Part shown: positions 1-10,528 of the stretch, one piece after another
Position numbering within the stretch: position 1 is the first letter of the stretch
Layout of the letters: the number at the start of each line of letters is the position of its first letter
Assembly: GCF_030052815.1 (NCBI RefSeq)
Contig: NC_079496.1
Span: 67,011,652 to 67,075,651 of the forward strand
DNA from: Hevea brasiliensis
Lineage: Eukaryota; Streptophyta; Magnoliopsida; Malpighiales; Euphorbiaceae
Direction of reading: 5' to 3'
DNA: 64,000 nucleotides
Program-made: the position numbers and the translations under genes
Notes under the pieces: model-generated
What the model saw: only the letters and a program-made list of their open reading frames with translations
Told to the model about the DNA's origin: nothing
Databases searched by the model: none

Positions 1-250
1 CCGGAACCCTTGGATCAAGAGAGAAGACGACAATACCAGCGTCTTTCACTCTCAGCCCTCAGATCGTTCCGGACAAAGGATTCAAGACCGTCGGATTAAA
101 AGAGGAAAAGGACAAATATTTTGAGAAGCGATCTCAGCCATTCGTTTTGATTCTCTTTAATTCCTGAACATCCGATCATGTACTTCAAAATCCTGACCCT
201 CCATCTCCCTCAAAATGAATCCTGACCCTTCATGGGGAGCACCCGATTCC

Positions 251-258
251 TATAAATA
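251..258 (+). promoter_or_regulatory. TATA box of the Ogre/Tat-like LTR
   Basis: TATAAATA stands in an otherwise non-coding LTR, followed within about 50 bp by an A-rich stretch. The position suits a Pol II core promoter marking the U3/R border. Inference from motif and context only. Confidence 0.5.
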
Positions 259-1324
259 CCTGCATGAAAAACTGTTCAAAAAAAAGGAACGGACGAAAAA
301 AAAAGGAAAGGCTGTTATTATAGCGGAAGAACTCTGAAAATTTCATTCAGTTTGTTATTCTGCTACTTTGAAGTATTGATTGGAAAGACTTTTGAAACTA
401 GTTTTCTGAAGTGTTTCTTGAAAAAGGATTTTGAACACTGGAACTCTACATTTCCAGCTTGTTCATCACCTGATCACGCCTTCACTTTCAACTCTTTATC
501 ATCTCTATTTTCATCCCTTCTGTTGGAGCTCAAATCCCACTCAGTTGTTATCTTGACCTAATCACATCATAGCTAAGCTCCCTCCAGTTCACGGTGAACA
601 TCAACTCTCAGGCTAATCAGTCCGCGGTCTTGTTTCTAGTGGCCACCCCATAATTATTCCTACAGATTCAGCTCCTCCCAGGTAAGAGCTCACGTCGCTG
701 TTTTATTAAGTGTTTGCGTTCATTTCTTTCGTATTCTCTCTGTCCTTTTTACGTATGTGATTTTTCTCCAAGTTCATCTCGTGCAAAGAGACCCATAAAT
801 GTTATTCTCATGTCATCTCTTTAGTGATTAGTGTGCCTTTTATTAATCTTCGTCATTTCTGAATACAAGCTTTTCTGGTTCCTAGTAGAGTGTAAATGGT
901 CAGGTAAGACGTAGGTAACTGCAACCTAAAGATCTCTCTTAAAGGGAAAATCTGAATAATACATGAGGACGATAGCCGAACTATTAGGCCGACGTAAATA
1001 AAGAATTCGACAAAGATGTCATGAAATGGAATAAGATTAAAGTAAACGAAACAGAGTGGATCGGTCATTAATAGATATTGGTAAAATGACTACATGAAAA
1101 GGTCAGTGAATCAAGTCTAGTGTTCCCCGTTTAGCCACAGGATATCCATAAACCTTATCCCCGGCATTTTTGAAGGTCAGAATTCTTAGTTTTAGGTTCT
1201 TAAGACCCGTAGCTGTGGTAATTTTTTAAAGGTCGGAAAAGTCTTTGTCCGAGTCTCATCAAAATAGAAGGGGTCAAGAGTCCTTATCCTATCCTTGCCT
1301 AAAAGTTTTAAGTCAACTCTTAAA

Positions 1325-1764
1325 GGAGATCGGAGGAGGGTTCTTATCCGGTCTCCCTTCAAAATTTTGATAAACATTAAGTAGGGATCGGAAGAGAGTT
1401 CTTATCCGGTCTCAACTCAAAACATTAACGAGTAACTCTAAAGGAGATCGGAGGAGGGTTCTTATCCGGTCTCCTTTCAAAATTTTAATAAGTAACTTAA
1501 AAGAGATCGGAGGAGGATTCTTATCCGGTCTCCTTCAAAATTTTAATAAACATTAAATAAGGATCGGAGGAGAGTTCTTATCCGGTCTCCACCTCAAATT
1601 TTAATAAACATCTGAAAGAGATCGGAGGAGAGTTCTTATCCGGTCTCATCCTCCAAACTTTAAATAACTTAAAAGAGACCGGAGGAGGGTTCTTATCCGG
1701 TCTCCCCTCAAAATTTTAATGAACAACTTAAAAAAGATCGGAGGAGAGTTCTTATCCGATTCTC
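1325..1764 (+). repeat. Tandem array of about 58-bp hairpin units in the LTR
   Basis: About eight diverged units start near 1325, 1385, 1444, 1502, 1561, 1618, 1675 and 1735. Each begins with GGAGAYCGGAGGAG and contains GGTTCTTATCCGGTCTC. GGAGACCGGA and TCCGGTCTCC are inverted repeats, so each unit can fold into a stem of about 10 bp. An A/T-rich spacer (CAAAATTTTAATAA) separates the stems. Two weaker units may lie upstream near 1230 and 1271. Confidence 0.85.
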
Positions 1765-2531
1765 ACACCCGTTCACTAAGGTTGTCTCATTTACTTATGT
1801 ATCTGGGTGATCCAAATTTAGCGAAAAATCAAACATTCCTTCTACCAAAAGGATTAACATTGCCGCCTAAGCCCTTCTAACTAATTTGTAAAGGACGCAG
1901 AATTAAATCTACTTACCCTTATTAAGGGACGAGGTGGGGTGCCTAACACCTTCCCCACCCGTTTACGGACCCCGAACTTAGAATCTCTGTTTTAAAGTGG
2001 TTTCGTTTTTAATTTAACTTCTCAAATGGTTTTCTTTAGTTTCCCTCAAAACTAAGGTGGCGACTCCTCACTCTTTCCCACTTCGGTGAGTGATCGTCCG
2101 GGCAACCGCAAAATCCCATTGCGACACCTATGAAAAACACTTCCAAATAATAAATTTCAACCCCATTTGCAACCACCAAACTTCAACTCAACAGCAATAG
2201 CAACACTTCAATTCAAAATCCAAATTTCAAATCAAAAATTGATATCTTAAAACATTTCATAATCTCATGAACATTGCATTTTAAATATTTAATTTACATT
2301 CATAAGTTAATTTATAGATGTAAAATCTCAAAAATAATATTAATCTACATTGGCAGTACAACTGCTCAATCTACCTTAATACATATGACACTAAACCATT
2401 TACATCAAAATAATTACAAAGGTATTAATAAATACCCGTACAAAATCTCCAACTGTGCTCCTCTCTTACTGTAGTAGCTCACTCTGCTGCTATGTCCTTT
2501 TCTTTATCTGCGACAGTAAAAGATGCTATCG

Positions 2532-2551
2532 CTGAGTATAAAAATACTCAG
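2532..2551 (-). other. Conserved LTR hairpin
   Basis: CTGAGTAT pairs perfectly with ATACTCAG across a 4-base loop, next to GTGGTGCAC. It is the type-E version of a stem found in the same region of all three LTR types, with different bases in the arms. Confidence 0.65.
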
Positions 2552-5163
2552 TGGTGCACAATAAAGTATAAAATGCATAATATAAAACATTTATGAATAA
2601 TTCATAATTCAAAAATCTCACAATCACATTTCATAATTTTTCAAATCACAATTATAGCAAATCATAATTTTCAAAGCTTAATACAACACAAATTTGATCA
2701 AACAATTTAATAATTATAGTGTTGCCAATCAATAATATAACTTAGGCCATGACACAAAATTTTTAAACATGTCGTGTTGTACACCACGACAAGGCAAACT
2801 CACCCCACTAATCGAAATCAATGAGGGAGGTGTCTAGCTAGCTAATGAGTACTCATCCAAACTCACCCCTCAGACTGGGAAGCCAGAGAGGGAGGAAAGT
2901 GATCAAATATCAAACTCACCCTACAAGTGGAGGAGGAACATAGTAATATTGCCATGCCAAGTGTAAATTAAAAATAATTTAAATCAAGTTATTCAAATAC
3001 TTTATGCAAAACACAATAAATTTCCAAAGTCAAATTGTCATCCACAAAGTGGCAACACAGTAGTTCTCAAAACCCATAATTAACACAATAATTTCACAAT
3101 ATATAACTGAACAAGTTTTCTATAGGAAAACAATAAATTAAGGTTTATTGTGCACAAACCTCTTTTATCGACTCAACTTACTCAAACTTTCATTTCTCCT
3201 TTGAAGATCCCTTTCCAACTGAAACACATAAATTTAAAGTGATTCAGCAATCCATTCAATCCTTTTCTAATAACTAATTCCAATAATTTCACTTTTTTAG
3301 TCTTATCCTACCCAATATGATTCTTAAATTCGATCCTTTACATTTTTGTGTGAAATGGCACTATTCATAGTACTATTCAAGTCAATTTGTTGACTTTCTA
3401 ATGCTTAAAAGGTATGGGAACTCCAACTATACTCACATACCACATTTTGGTAACCAATTTTGTTGGTTTTGGTCATTTTCTCAAAACTTAAGTCTTTTAG
3501 GCAAAATTACAAATTTTCAGTTTTGGTGTTCTATTTTGTACTATTCCATTGGTCATGTTGCTGTTAGAATTTGGGCAAGTTTTCTTCATAGAATTTGTTT
3601 CTTATTGTCTTAAATTTATTTCCCTTTTTGAATCACTCCATTTGAAGTTTTGTAGCTCAAGTTATAGCCATTTGAACATGGCTGGCCGGATTGGCCTAAC
3701 CCAAATTTTCTGGGCACCAACTTGGTTCTGGCAGTTTTAGGTCACTAAATTTGGGTGGCTAAATGACTTAGTTAAGGGCATAATTTGGACTTGTGTTCTT
3801 CATTAAAGTTTTAGGTCTATATCTCAGCTTTCTACTGGTAAAATTTCAGGTCATTTAGACCTGTCTAGCCCAAGTTATGGCTAAATGAACAAATACTATT
3901 CATTTGGTCATTTTTGTACAGGGCAAATTGCCTAATCCAGATTTGGCCAATTTGTTCACTATGCTATGATCACTTTCTGGGCATGATTCCTCAATGAAAA
4001 ATGTGCCATTTTGTGTCTAGTTTCATTCCTACTTGGCCTCACACCAATTGGGTTGGTAAATTTTCATTTTTGGTTCCTGAATGGCACCTTGGTTCTGCTA
4101 CCTGCAGAATGTCCCTAAGCAATCCGAATTTTGACCTAATTCTAACACTTCCAACATACCACAATTGGTCATACATGACCATTTTTCAGCTCAAACAAGG
4201 TCAAACATACCATCTGACCAATTCTCAAAATTTTGTCTCCCAAACTCTAGGTCCAAAACCCTAACTCACTAATTTTGTTACATTTTACTAAATCAAAACA
4301 TATAAACATAATTTCTCAACTCATTCAAGCTTTCTAACATGTTTAATTCAATCAAACTCAATCAATTCCTACCACATCTCAAGTTGGCTAAAATTTCATG
4401 GAATTCTATACATGTTATTTTTGTTTCATTTTTTCACAATTTCTAATGTAATTCAACTACTTAATTATGAATTTAAACATAAAATTGAAAACTAACCACT
4501 AACCTCTTTTGTTGAATTTTTTCCTCTTCAAATGTCCTTTCTTTCCTCTTCTTTTGTTGTTAATAGTTTTACCAAACTTCAAAAACAAGGTTTAATGAAG
4601 GAATTTATGGTTAATTTTTGGGGTTTCAAAAGCTCAATGAGAGCTTTAATGGAAGAAAGGAAAAGAAAAATGAGAGAGAGGAGGGAATAGGTTCACGGCA
4701 AGAAGAAGAAGAAAGGGGAAAAAAAAATGAATTTTCTTTTCTTTTCTTTTAATTCTTATTGGCTCCTTTTTATGTTGCATTATCTCTCAATTTTTAAATT
4801 TTAAAAATTAATCTTTATTGTGTCATGGATGATGTCATAAACTTTTTTATTTTTTTATTTTTCACTTCTTTTTCATTTACCTCTTCGATTTAAATCTACA
4901 TTTCAAAATTTTCATTTCTCAAATTTTAGTGGATAGTTAGGTCAGGAGTCAGCTCTAGGGTAAATTGACCAAATTGCCCCTCGTCGGTTCGATCCAATTT
5001 GTAAATAATTTAATATTTCTTCCGGATCCCTGACCTAATAATTTGACCGACTTAACAATTCTTTTTTGTGATTTTCTCTTTTCCACAGTGTTCGCAATAG
5101 TCCTAGGGACCGCAGCATCACATTTTATGGTTTGAAATTTGAGTTTAAATCAACCTCGCAGTC

Positions 5164-5211
5164 TTTCCCGAGAAGGTCACCCGTCGCTGTGACTCTCGGC
5201 TCATTTAACTT
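5164..5211 (-). promoter_or_regulatory. 5S rRNA internal-promoter-like module in LTR
   Basis: On the minus strand: AAGTTAAATGAGC, CGAGAGT, GCGACGGGTGACC, then TCGGGAAAG. Compared with plant 5S rRNA (AGTTAAGCGTGC, GCGAGAGT, GGATGGGTGACC, TGGGAAGT), the blocks occur in the same order with a shortened middle. It lies 171 bp from the LTR 5' end (5382). Homology is inferred; function is unknown. Confidence 0.6.
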
Positions 5212-5402
5212 CTTGTGTTCTATTTTTCTTATTTATACTTAACTAATTGACAATTACTAATTATCTGTGTTCAGGGCTTATCTAGTTGTCTTAGATGTGG
5301 TTCTAATCCTCATAATTATCCGGACCGACACCGGTTACCAGAATAGTGAAATATACCAGGCTATGCAAATAGGGGCATTACAACGACAGCAATAACAACC
5401 AT

Positions 5403-5424
5403 CACTGAGTACTATGACTCAGTG
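5403..5424 (-). other. Conserved LTR hairpin
   Basis: CACTGAGT pairs perfectly with ACTCAGTG across the 6-base loop ACTATG. It occupies the same place in the LTR as the stems in the A and C types. Confidence 0.65.
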
Positions 5425-8001
5425 GTGCACAACATACTAAAATAACATTTATGCATAATTCAACTCACATTTATTCAAATATTGAACTGAACATGAAAGA
5501 CAAATATAAAACATGATTTATAAACTTTTAGTCCAAACAATTTCATTTAGAAAGTCTCAAAACAAATTTCATAAAAACACACAGTTATATTATGTCATTC
5601 AAAACAATATTCATCTCAATAGCCAGAGGCTTATGAGAAATCACAAGGCTAGCTAGCTCAATCTATGGGTACCTATTCAAATTTCTTCTTCTACTGGCAC
5701 ACACCTCAACACTTCAGCCAGAGAAGGAATCAAAATTCAAAACTAATTTCTCCCACTAGTCATGCTAGTGAGACATTTAAATATATGGTCATGACACTGT
5801 GGTTTCAAAACTATCTTATCAATTTATCAAACATTTACTGACAATCAAATCACATATCATCAAATTTCCAACAATTTAGATCAAAAGCATAATGTACATT
5901 TCAATCATTATTTTTCAATATAAATAAACTACAAATCATTTCATGCACTTTGCAAAGGAATTTTAAAGAATGTTTATGTTGTCCACAAACCTTATGCGAG
6001 TCACCTCTTGCCCTTAACTCGATGCTTCGGGTTCTTTCTCGGTATTCTTTTCAACTGAAACACACAGTTTCACAGTGTTTCGGTATCATAATTTATCATA
6101 AATCCAAAACTAAATTCAAATATATTTATATCTAACTTTATTGCGCTTAACTTGACATTCTTTAAAATTTGTATTTCGGGGTTACTATTCACGATACTAT
6201 TTAAGTCAATTTATTGACTTTCTAATACTTAATAGGCATGGGAATTTCAATTTCACCCACATACTAGATTTTGGTTACCTACTTTGTAGGTTTTGGTTGG
6301 CTTCTGAAACTTTAAGTTTCTTAGGTGAAACTTCCAAAATTTCAGATTTAGTGCCCTATTTTGCACTGTTTCATTGGTCATGTTGTTGTGTAATTTGGCT
6401 AAGTTTTCTTCAAAGAAGTTGTTCCTTATTGTCTTAAATTTATTTCTCTTTTTGAATCATTTCATTTGGAGTTTTGTAGCCTAAGTTATATCCATTTGAA
6501 CATGGCTGGCCGGATTTAGTGTTACCTAGAATTCTGGGCAAATTCTGGATTTTGGAAATTTTTGTGGGTTGATTGTATGTGGTTTTTCAAACAGGTTATG
6601 GTCAAAATTTGGATTTGTTTTCTTCATGAAAGTTGTAGGGCTATGTCTCAGCTTTCTATCGGTATAAAATTCAGGTCATTTCGACCTTCCTAGACCAAGT
6701 TATGGTCATTTACGTAACTACTGTTCATTTGGTCATTTTTATACAGGTTAGTTTGCCCAATTTTGGATTTGGCCTAATTGTTCACTAAGTTATGGTCACT
6801 TTCTAAGCATGATTCCTAAATGAAAAATGTGCCATTTTTTGTCTAGTTTCATTCTCAATTGGCCTCACACCAATTGGGTTGGTAAATTTTTAGTTTTGGT
6901 CCCTGAAAGGGACCTAGGTCAAGCTACCTGCAGATTAACCCTCACCAATCCAAATTAGAACTTGGTTCCAGCAATTCATACACACCACAAATGGTCACAA
7001 TTGACTATTTTTCAACTCAAATAAGGTCAATAGCATCAATTGACCAATTCTCAACTTTTTCTCCAATTTTTCATAAGCTCAAAATCCTAGCTACACATAA
7101 AGTTCAATCGAATGCATTCAAAATGCACATTCATTATCTACACACCTAATTCACCTCAAATAACCATTCAAACACTTCAAACTTATTCATTTCAAACCCT
7201 AACCCTAGCTAGCTGAAATTTCTATTTGGTCCCTCAACAATTGTTTTTGTTTGATTTTAAGTTGATTTCTAGTTTAATTGAGCTACAAACACAACATATA
7301 AACTAAGATTTTAAAATTCAATTACTTACCTCCACTTGAATCTCAACTTTTCAATTTCTTCCCTTTTCCTCTTTTCTTTTCTTCTAGAATCACCTTCTCA
7401 AGTTGGTCTAACAAGTTTTAATGGGGAAATTTGGGGACAAGGGAAGGTTTAATGGGTGGAATCAAGCTTTGTCCAAGCTTTAATGGAGGTTTCTTCAATG
7501 GTGAAGTGAGGGAGAGAGGAAATCGGCTGGTTATGGGGAAGATGAGAGTGTCTTCTTTTTTTTATGTTATTTTTGTCTGTAATTATCTATTTGACTTAGT
7601 CCAAAGTTGTAAGCAAAATTAAATTAATGTTGACATCATCCATGATGTCATCTAAGTGATGTAATAACACTTTTTCCTTTTTTTTTTCTTTTTCTTTTTT
7701 ATTTATTTTTTCATTAGTTCTTTAATTTAATTCTTGATCCCAAAATTTTCTTTTCTCTAATTTTATTAGACAGTTAGGTCAAGAGTCACCTCTAGGGGTG
7801 AATTGACCAAATTGCCCCTCGCTGGTTCAATTCGGTTTGCAAGTTATTCGATATTTCTTCTAGATCCCTGACCTAATTATTTGACCTGCTTAACAATTCT
7901 TTTTCGTGATTTTCTCTTTTCCACTGTGTTCGCAATAGTCCTAAGGACCGCAGCATCACATTTTTCGGTTCGAAATTTGAGTTTAGATTGACTCGCTCTC
8001 A

Positions 8002-8048
8002 TTCCCGGAAAGGTCACCCATCGCTATGACTCTCGGCTCATTTAACTT
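8002..8048 (-). promoter_or_regulatory. 5S rRNA internal-promoter-like module in LTR
   Basis: Minus strand: AAGTTAAATGAGCC, GCGATGGGTGACC, then CCGGGAA. It lies 171 bp from the LTR 5' end at 8219. The C-box-like core GATGGGTGACC is identical to that of plant 5S rRNA. Confidence 0.6.
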
Positions 8049-8219
8049 TTTGTGTTCTGTTTTTCTTCTTTATACTTAGCTATTTGGCAATTACTAATTA
8101 TTTGTGTTCAGGGCTTATCTAGGTGTCTTAGACGAGGTTCTACTTCTCTTAATTGTCCAGACCGACACTGGTTGCCGGAACAGTAAAATGTACTAGGCTA
8201 TACAAATAGGGCTGTTACA

Positions 8220-9059
8220 AATTGAAGAAGAGAAATTATCATTTTGAGTTGAGAACTCAAATTAAAAATATAAAAGTAAGATTAAATCATATGGTGACAT
8301 GTGGCACCATGAGATGTTGACACATGGCACTATATGATCTTGCCACTTGTCTTCCTATGATGGAATACCACTTTTTATAATTTAAATGGAGCTTAACACT
8401 TGGCTCCATAAGATTAAGTTAAACAAAAAGCAAGATGAGATCTTATGGTGACATGTGGCAAGAGTTAGTGAAGTTTGACTTTACTATAAAAGGGGAAAAG
8501 GAATAAAGAGAATTCAATTCTCTTGTTCTTCTTCAAAGTGGACGGCAACCTTGGCTCTCCCCTCTCTCTTCATTTGTTCATTTTAATTCAAGAAGAAATC
8601 CTTGATCTTCTTTGAATTAAAATTACTAGAAAAGGTTTCTAGTACCCAAAACATCCATATACCTTTCACTAAAGCAAAAAATCCCATCTCCAAGTGGTTG
8701 TCAAGGCTTGAGAAGCAAACTTTGGGGCTGCCAATGGTGTGTGCTTGTGGTGGACATGCTAGAGGGACTACAATTGGGGTCCTAGAGGTATCAAAAGCAA
8801 GAGGGATTCATTGATTGTGCACTTGGAGGTTAGTAATCAAAAACCCCTCTTTCAGTTAGGGTTTAATTGAATTAAATGTTAATTCATAATCTTTGATGGC
8901 AAATGAAAGTTTAAAGCATGCTAAAATGTGTTTTGGTATGCAATTGGGCATTGAAAATTGATTAGGCACATAACTCATCAAGCATGTGGCATGTAATCCT
9001 AGACTAATTTTTGAAATTCAAGCTCCTAATGCCCTTTAATCCATGCTTTCACTCCTTCA
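8220..9059 (+). mobile_element. LTR of a non-autonomous retrotransposon (left part may be missing)
   Basis: Ends in TTCA at 9059, immediately before a Met-tRNA primer site. It contains a TATA box (8485) and a plausible transcribed leader. Two near-copies of GGTGACATGTGGCA lie near 8292 and 8449, with the related TTGACACATGGCA between them. No TG start is certain at the left border because the type-E LTR ends at 8219. A reading frame of 70 codons at 8602-8814 shows no recognisable domain. No gag or pol follows, so this is a LARD-like or otherwise non-autonomous element. Confidence 0.6.
8485..8491 (+). promoter_or_regulatory. TATA box of the non-autonomous LTR
   Basis: TATAAAAGGGGAA is a canonical plant TATA context. 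It lies about 575 bp before the LTR end, with a pyrimidine-rich stretch (CTCTTGTTCTTCTTC) just downstream that would suit a leader. Confidence 0.6.
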
Positions 9060-9405
9060 ATTGGTATCAGAGCCACTATATTTGCCATTTAGATTGATTA
9101 TGAGGCTTAATTGTGTGATTGGGTTCAATTTGGGTTGATTTGAAGTTAGTTGAGATCAAGAAAACCCCAAATTTGCCAAACTGCCGCAAAAAACACGACC
9201 TGGGCGTGTTCTGGGTTTTTACACAGCCCAGGGTGTGTTTCAACCTATACAGGTTGTGTTGACCTGCGCCCAGGGTCATGTCGCTCAAAAACATGGGTTG
9301 TATCATTCGCGCGCCTCACCCCATGCCGAAGACAGCATTTACATGGGGTGGCCATGTTTTCACGCGCTCCAAGCCGTGTAAACATTACACGGGCCATGTT
9401 CTTCG
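9060..9405 (+). mobile_element. Primer site and internal region of the non-autonomous element, left part
   Basis: TGGTATCAGAGCCA at 9062-9075 matches the usual plant primer site complementary to initiator Met-tRNA, two bases after the LTR. The rest is non-coding and unusually GC-rich near 9180-9400, with recurring words such as CCTGGGCGTGT, ACACAGCCCAGGGTGTGT, ATGGGGTGGCCATG and ACACGGGCCATG. The 92-codon frame at 9150-9428 runs into the inserted unit and is not credible. The region continues at 17726. Confidence 0.6.
9401..9405. repeat. Target site duplication CTTCG (left)
   Basis: CTTCG directly before TGTCACACCC at 9406 is repeated at 17726-17730, directly after TTACA at 17725. The pair flanks the whole double-LTR unit. 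Confidence 0.7.
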
Positions 9406-10320
9406 TGTCACACCCTACTCCTCTGTAAGATGTAACATGATCCTATAGTACACCTAATGAATTACCGTACTTCGCCTACTGATAACCCATCATATATACT
9501 ACAAGGGATTTTAAAACAATTTTCGTGAAATTTAAATCATCGATTAAAATCTGGTGTTATAAAATTTTTTTCAAAATTTCGACAAAGTGTCGGCTGTGTT
9601 TTGAGAAAACAGTTCTTCAAACCTGAAAAGGAAAACACTCCCAATATGTTTTCTCAAATACAACTCCAATAAACTTCATTTCAACTCACAATTCAATCTC
9701 AATAATCAAATCAATTTATTTTCAAATCAACCCCATCATAAAAGAAACATTACCTTAATTACAAGACTCAAAATTAATATTACAAAACTATTTAGGTAAA
9801 TGAAATCTCAAATTTACATTTACAATAATTTACGTTTAATTACATACCAAAATATTTTACAAGAGTTTTTATACAACTGCTCAAATAATTTGCATACATA
9901 TTATTACATGCATACATCAAAACCTGTGTACATGGGTATACCTGGAGCTGATCTGAATGTCTCTTTAAAGAAGCTTACTCAATTGCTCTATGCTCTTTTC
10001 ACCTGCGACAGCATACAAAGCTATCTCTGAGTGGTGAACTAAGTGGTGTACAACTATAATTTAAAACATAGTACAATATACATTGACAAAATTTATAACA
10101 AATAATTTGGAAATCTGAATACTCATCAAATTCTAAAACTCAAAATATTCATTGCCAATAATATAAATTATTTGTATAAAATGACTTTGATCAAGAAATT
10201 CAATTTATCAAATCATAACTAACCATTTAAGGTAATTCCAACAATTTATTGGAAATAAAGATTAATTCCAACAAAATTAATTATACATAAATCATAATTG
10301 AAATCACAATTCTTTACTAT

Positions 10321-10415
10321 TCAAAAACCATTCTTTATCTCAAAAGTCATTCTTTATCTCAAAAGCCATTCTTTATCTCAAAAACCATTCTTTATCTTAA
10401 AAACCATTCTTTATC
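10321..10415 (-). repeat. 19-bp minisatellite, five units
   Basis: Five near-identical units of the form TCAAAARNCATTCTTTATC. The same array has 6 units in both LTRs of element C, 3 in the fragment near 42663, and about 1 in the neighbouring LTR near 14390. Confidence 0.85.
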
Positions 10416-10459
10416 CCATTAACTATGTAAGACTAATCCAAAAGGGCCATCCTCGGGGT

Positions 10460-10528
10460 GATTCTAACTCCCTATGGTCGGGTAGGTCGAATCGGATTCT
10501 AACTCTCTATGGTCGGGGAGGTCGAATC
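10460..10528 (-). repeat. Doubled 35-bp box
   Basis: Two tandem copies of a 35-bp unit containing CTATGGTCGGG and AGGTCGAATC. The same pair occurs near 14451-14515 and 31946-32018; the unit is single at 38718-38752 and in the fragment near 42590. Confidence 0.8.

Larger units (their letters stand above)
1..2126 (+). mobile_element. Ogre/Tat-like Ty3/gypsy LTR, 3' part or solo LTR
   Basis: Long non-coding LTR whose start lies before the window. It has a TATA box near 251, a hairpin tandem array at 1325-1764, and a terminal block near 1930-2126 with a 'GGTGCCTAACACCTTCCCC' stretch, 'AAGGTGGCGACTCC' and the end 'CCCATTGCGACA'. From memory, this block is typical of plant Ogre/Tat LTR 3' ends. 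No primer site or gag follows 2126; the sequence switches directly into a chromovirus LTR fragment. This is therefore either a solo LTR inserted in that fragment or the right LTR of an element extending leftwards. The bases after it, CCTAT, would be the target duplication. The clade call rests on motif memory only. Confidence 0.65.
2127..5382 (-). mobile_element. Type-E chromovirus LTR fragment (reverse)
   Basis: Non-coding sequence that follows the complete type-E LTR at 18133-21505 along almost its whole length, including 'CTCTAGGGTAAATTGACC', a 'GTTCGCAATAGTCCTAGG' stretch and the terminal GGGGCATTACA. The end matching the element's 3' terminus is missing, because the Ogre-like LTR abuts at 2126. 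It holds the paired stem at 2532-2551 and the 5S-like module at 5164-5211. No coding sequence; short reading frames here are chance. Confidence 0.8.
5383..8219 (-). mobile_element. Second type-E chromovirus LTR fragment (reverse)
   Basis: A second copy of the type-E LTR, joined directly to the first. It starts abruptly at 'ACGACAGCAATAAC', which corresponds to an internal point about 660 bp into the element-E LTR (near 18796), and ends at 8219 with GGCTGTTACA. The missing piece is the part that would carry the element's 3' terminus. No internal retrotransposon sequence separates the two copies, so the junction reflects recombination or deletion. Only short chance reading frames are present. 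Confidence 0.8.

Noticed and set aside
7431..7622. Possible small host gene (63 codons)
   Set aside because: It lies wholly in a type-E LTR, with no homologous frame kept in the other type-E copies and no recognisable domain.
8602..8814. Possible protein in the non-autonomous LTR (70 codons)
   Set aside because: It lies between a TATA box and the primer site, i.e. in the R/U5 leader. No domain; a chance frame is more likely.
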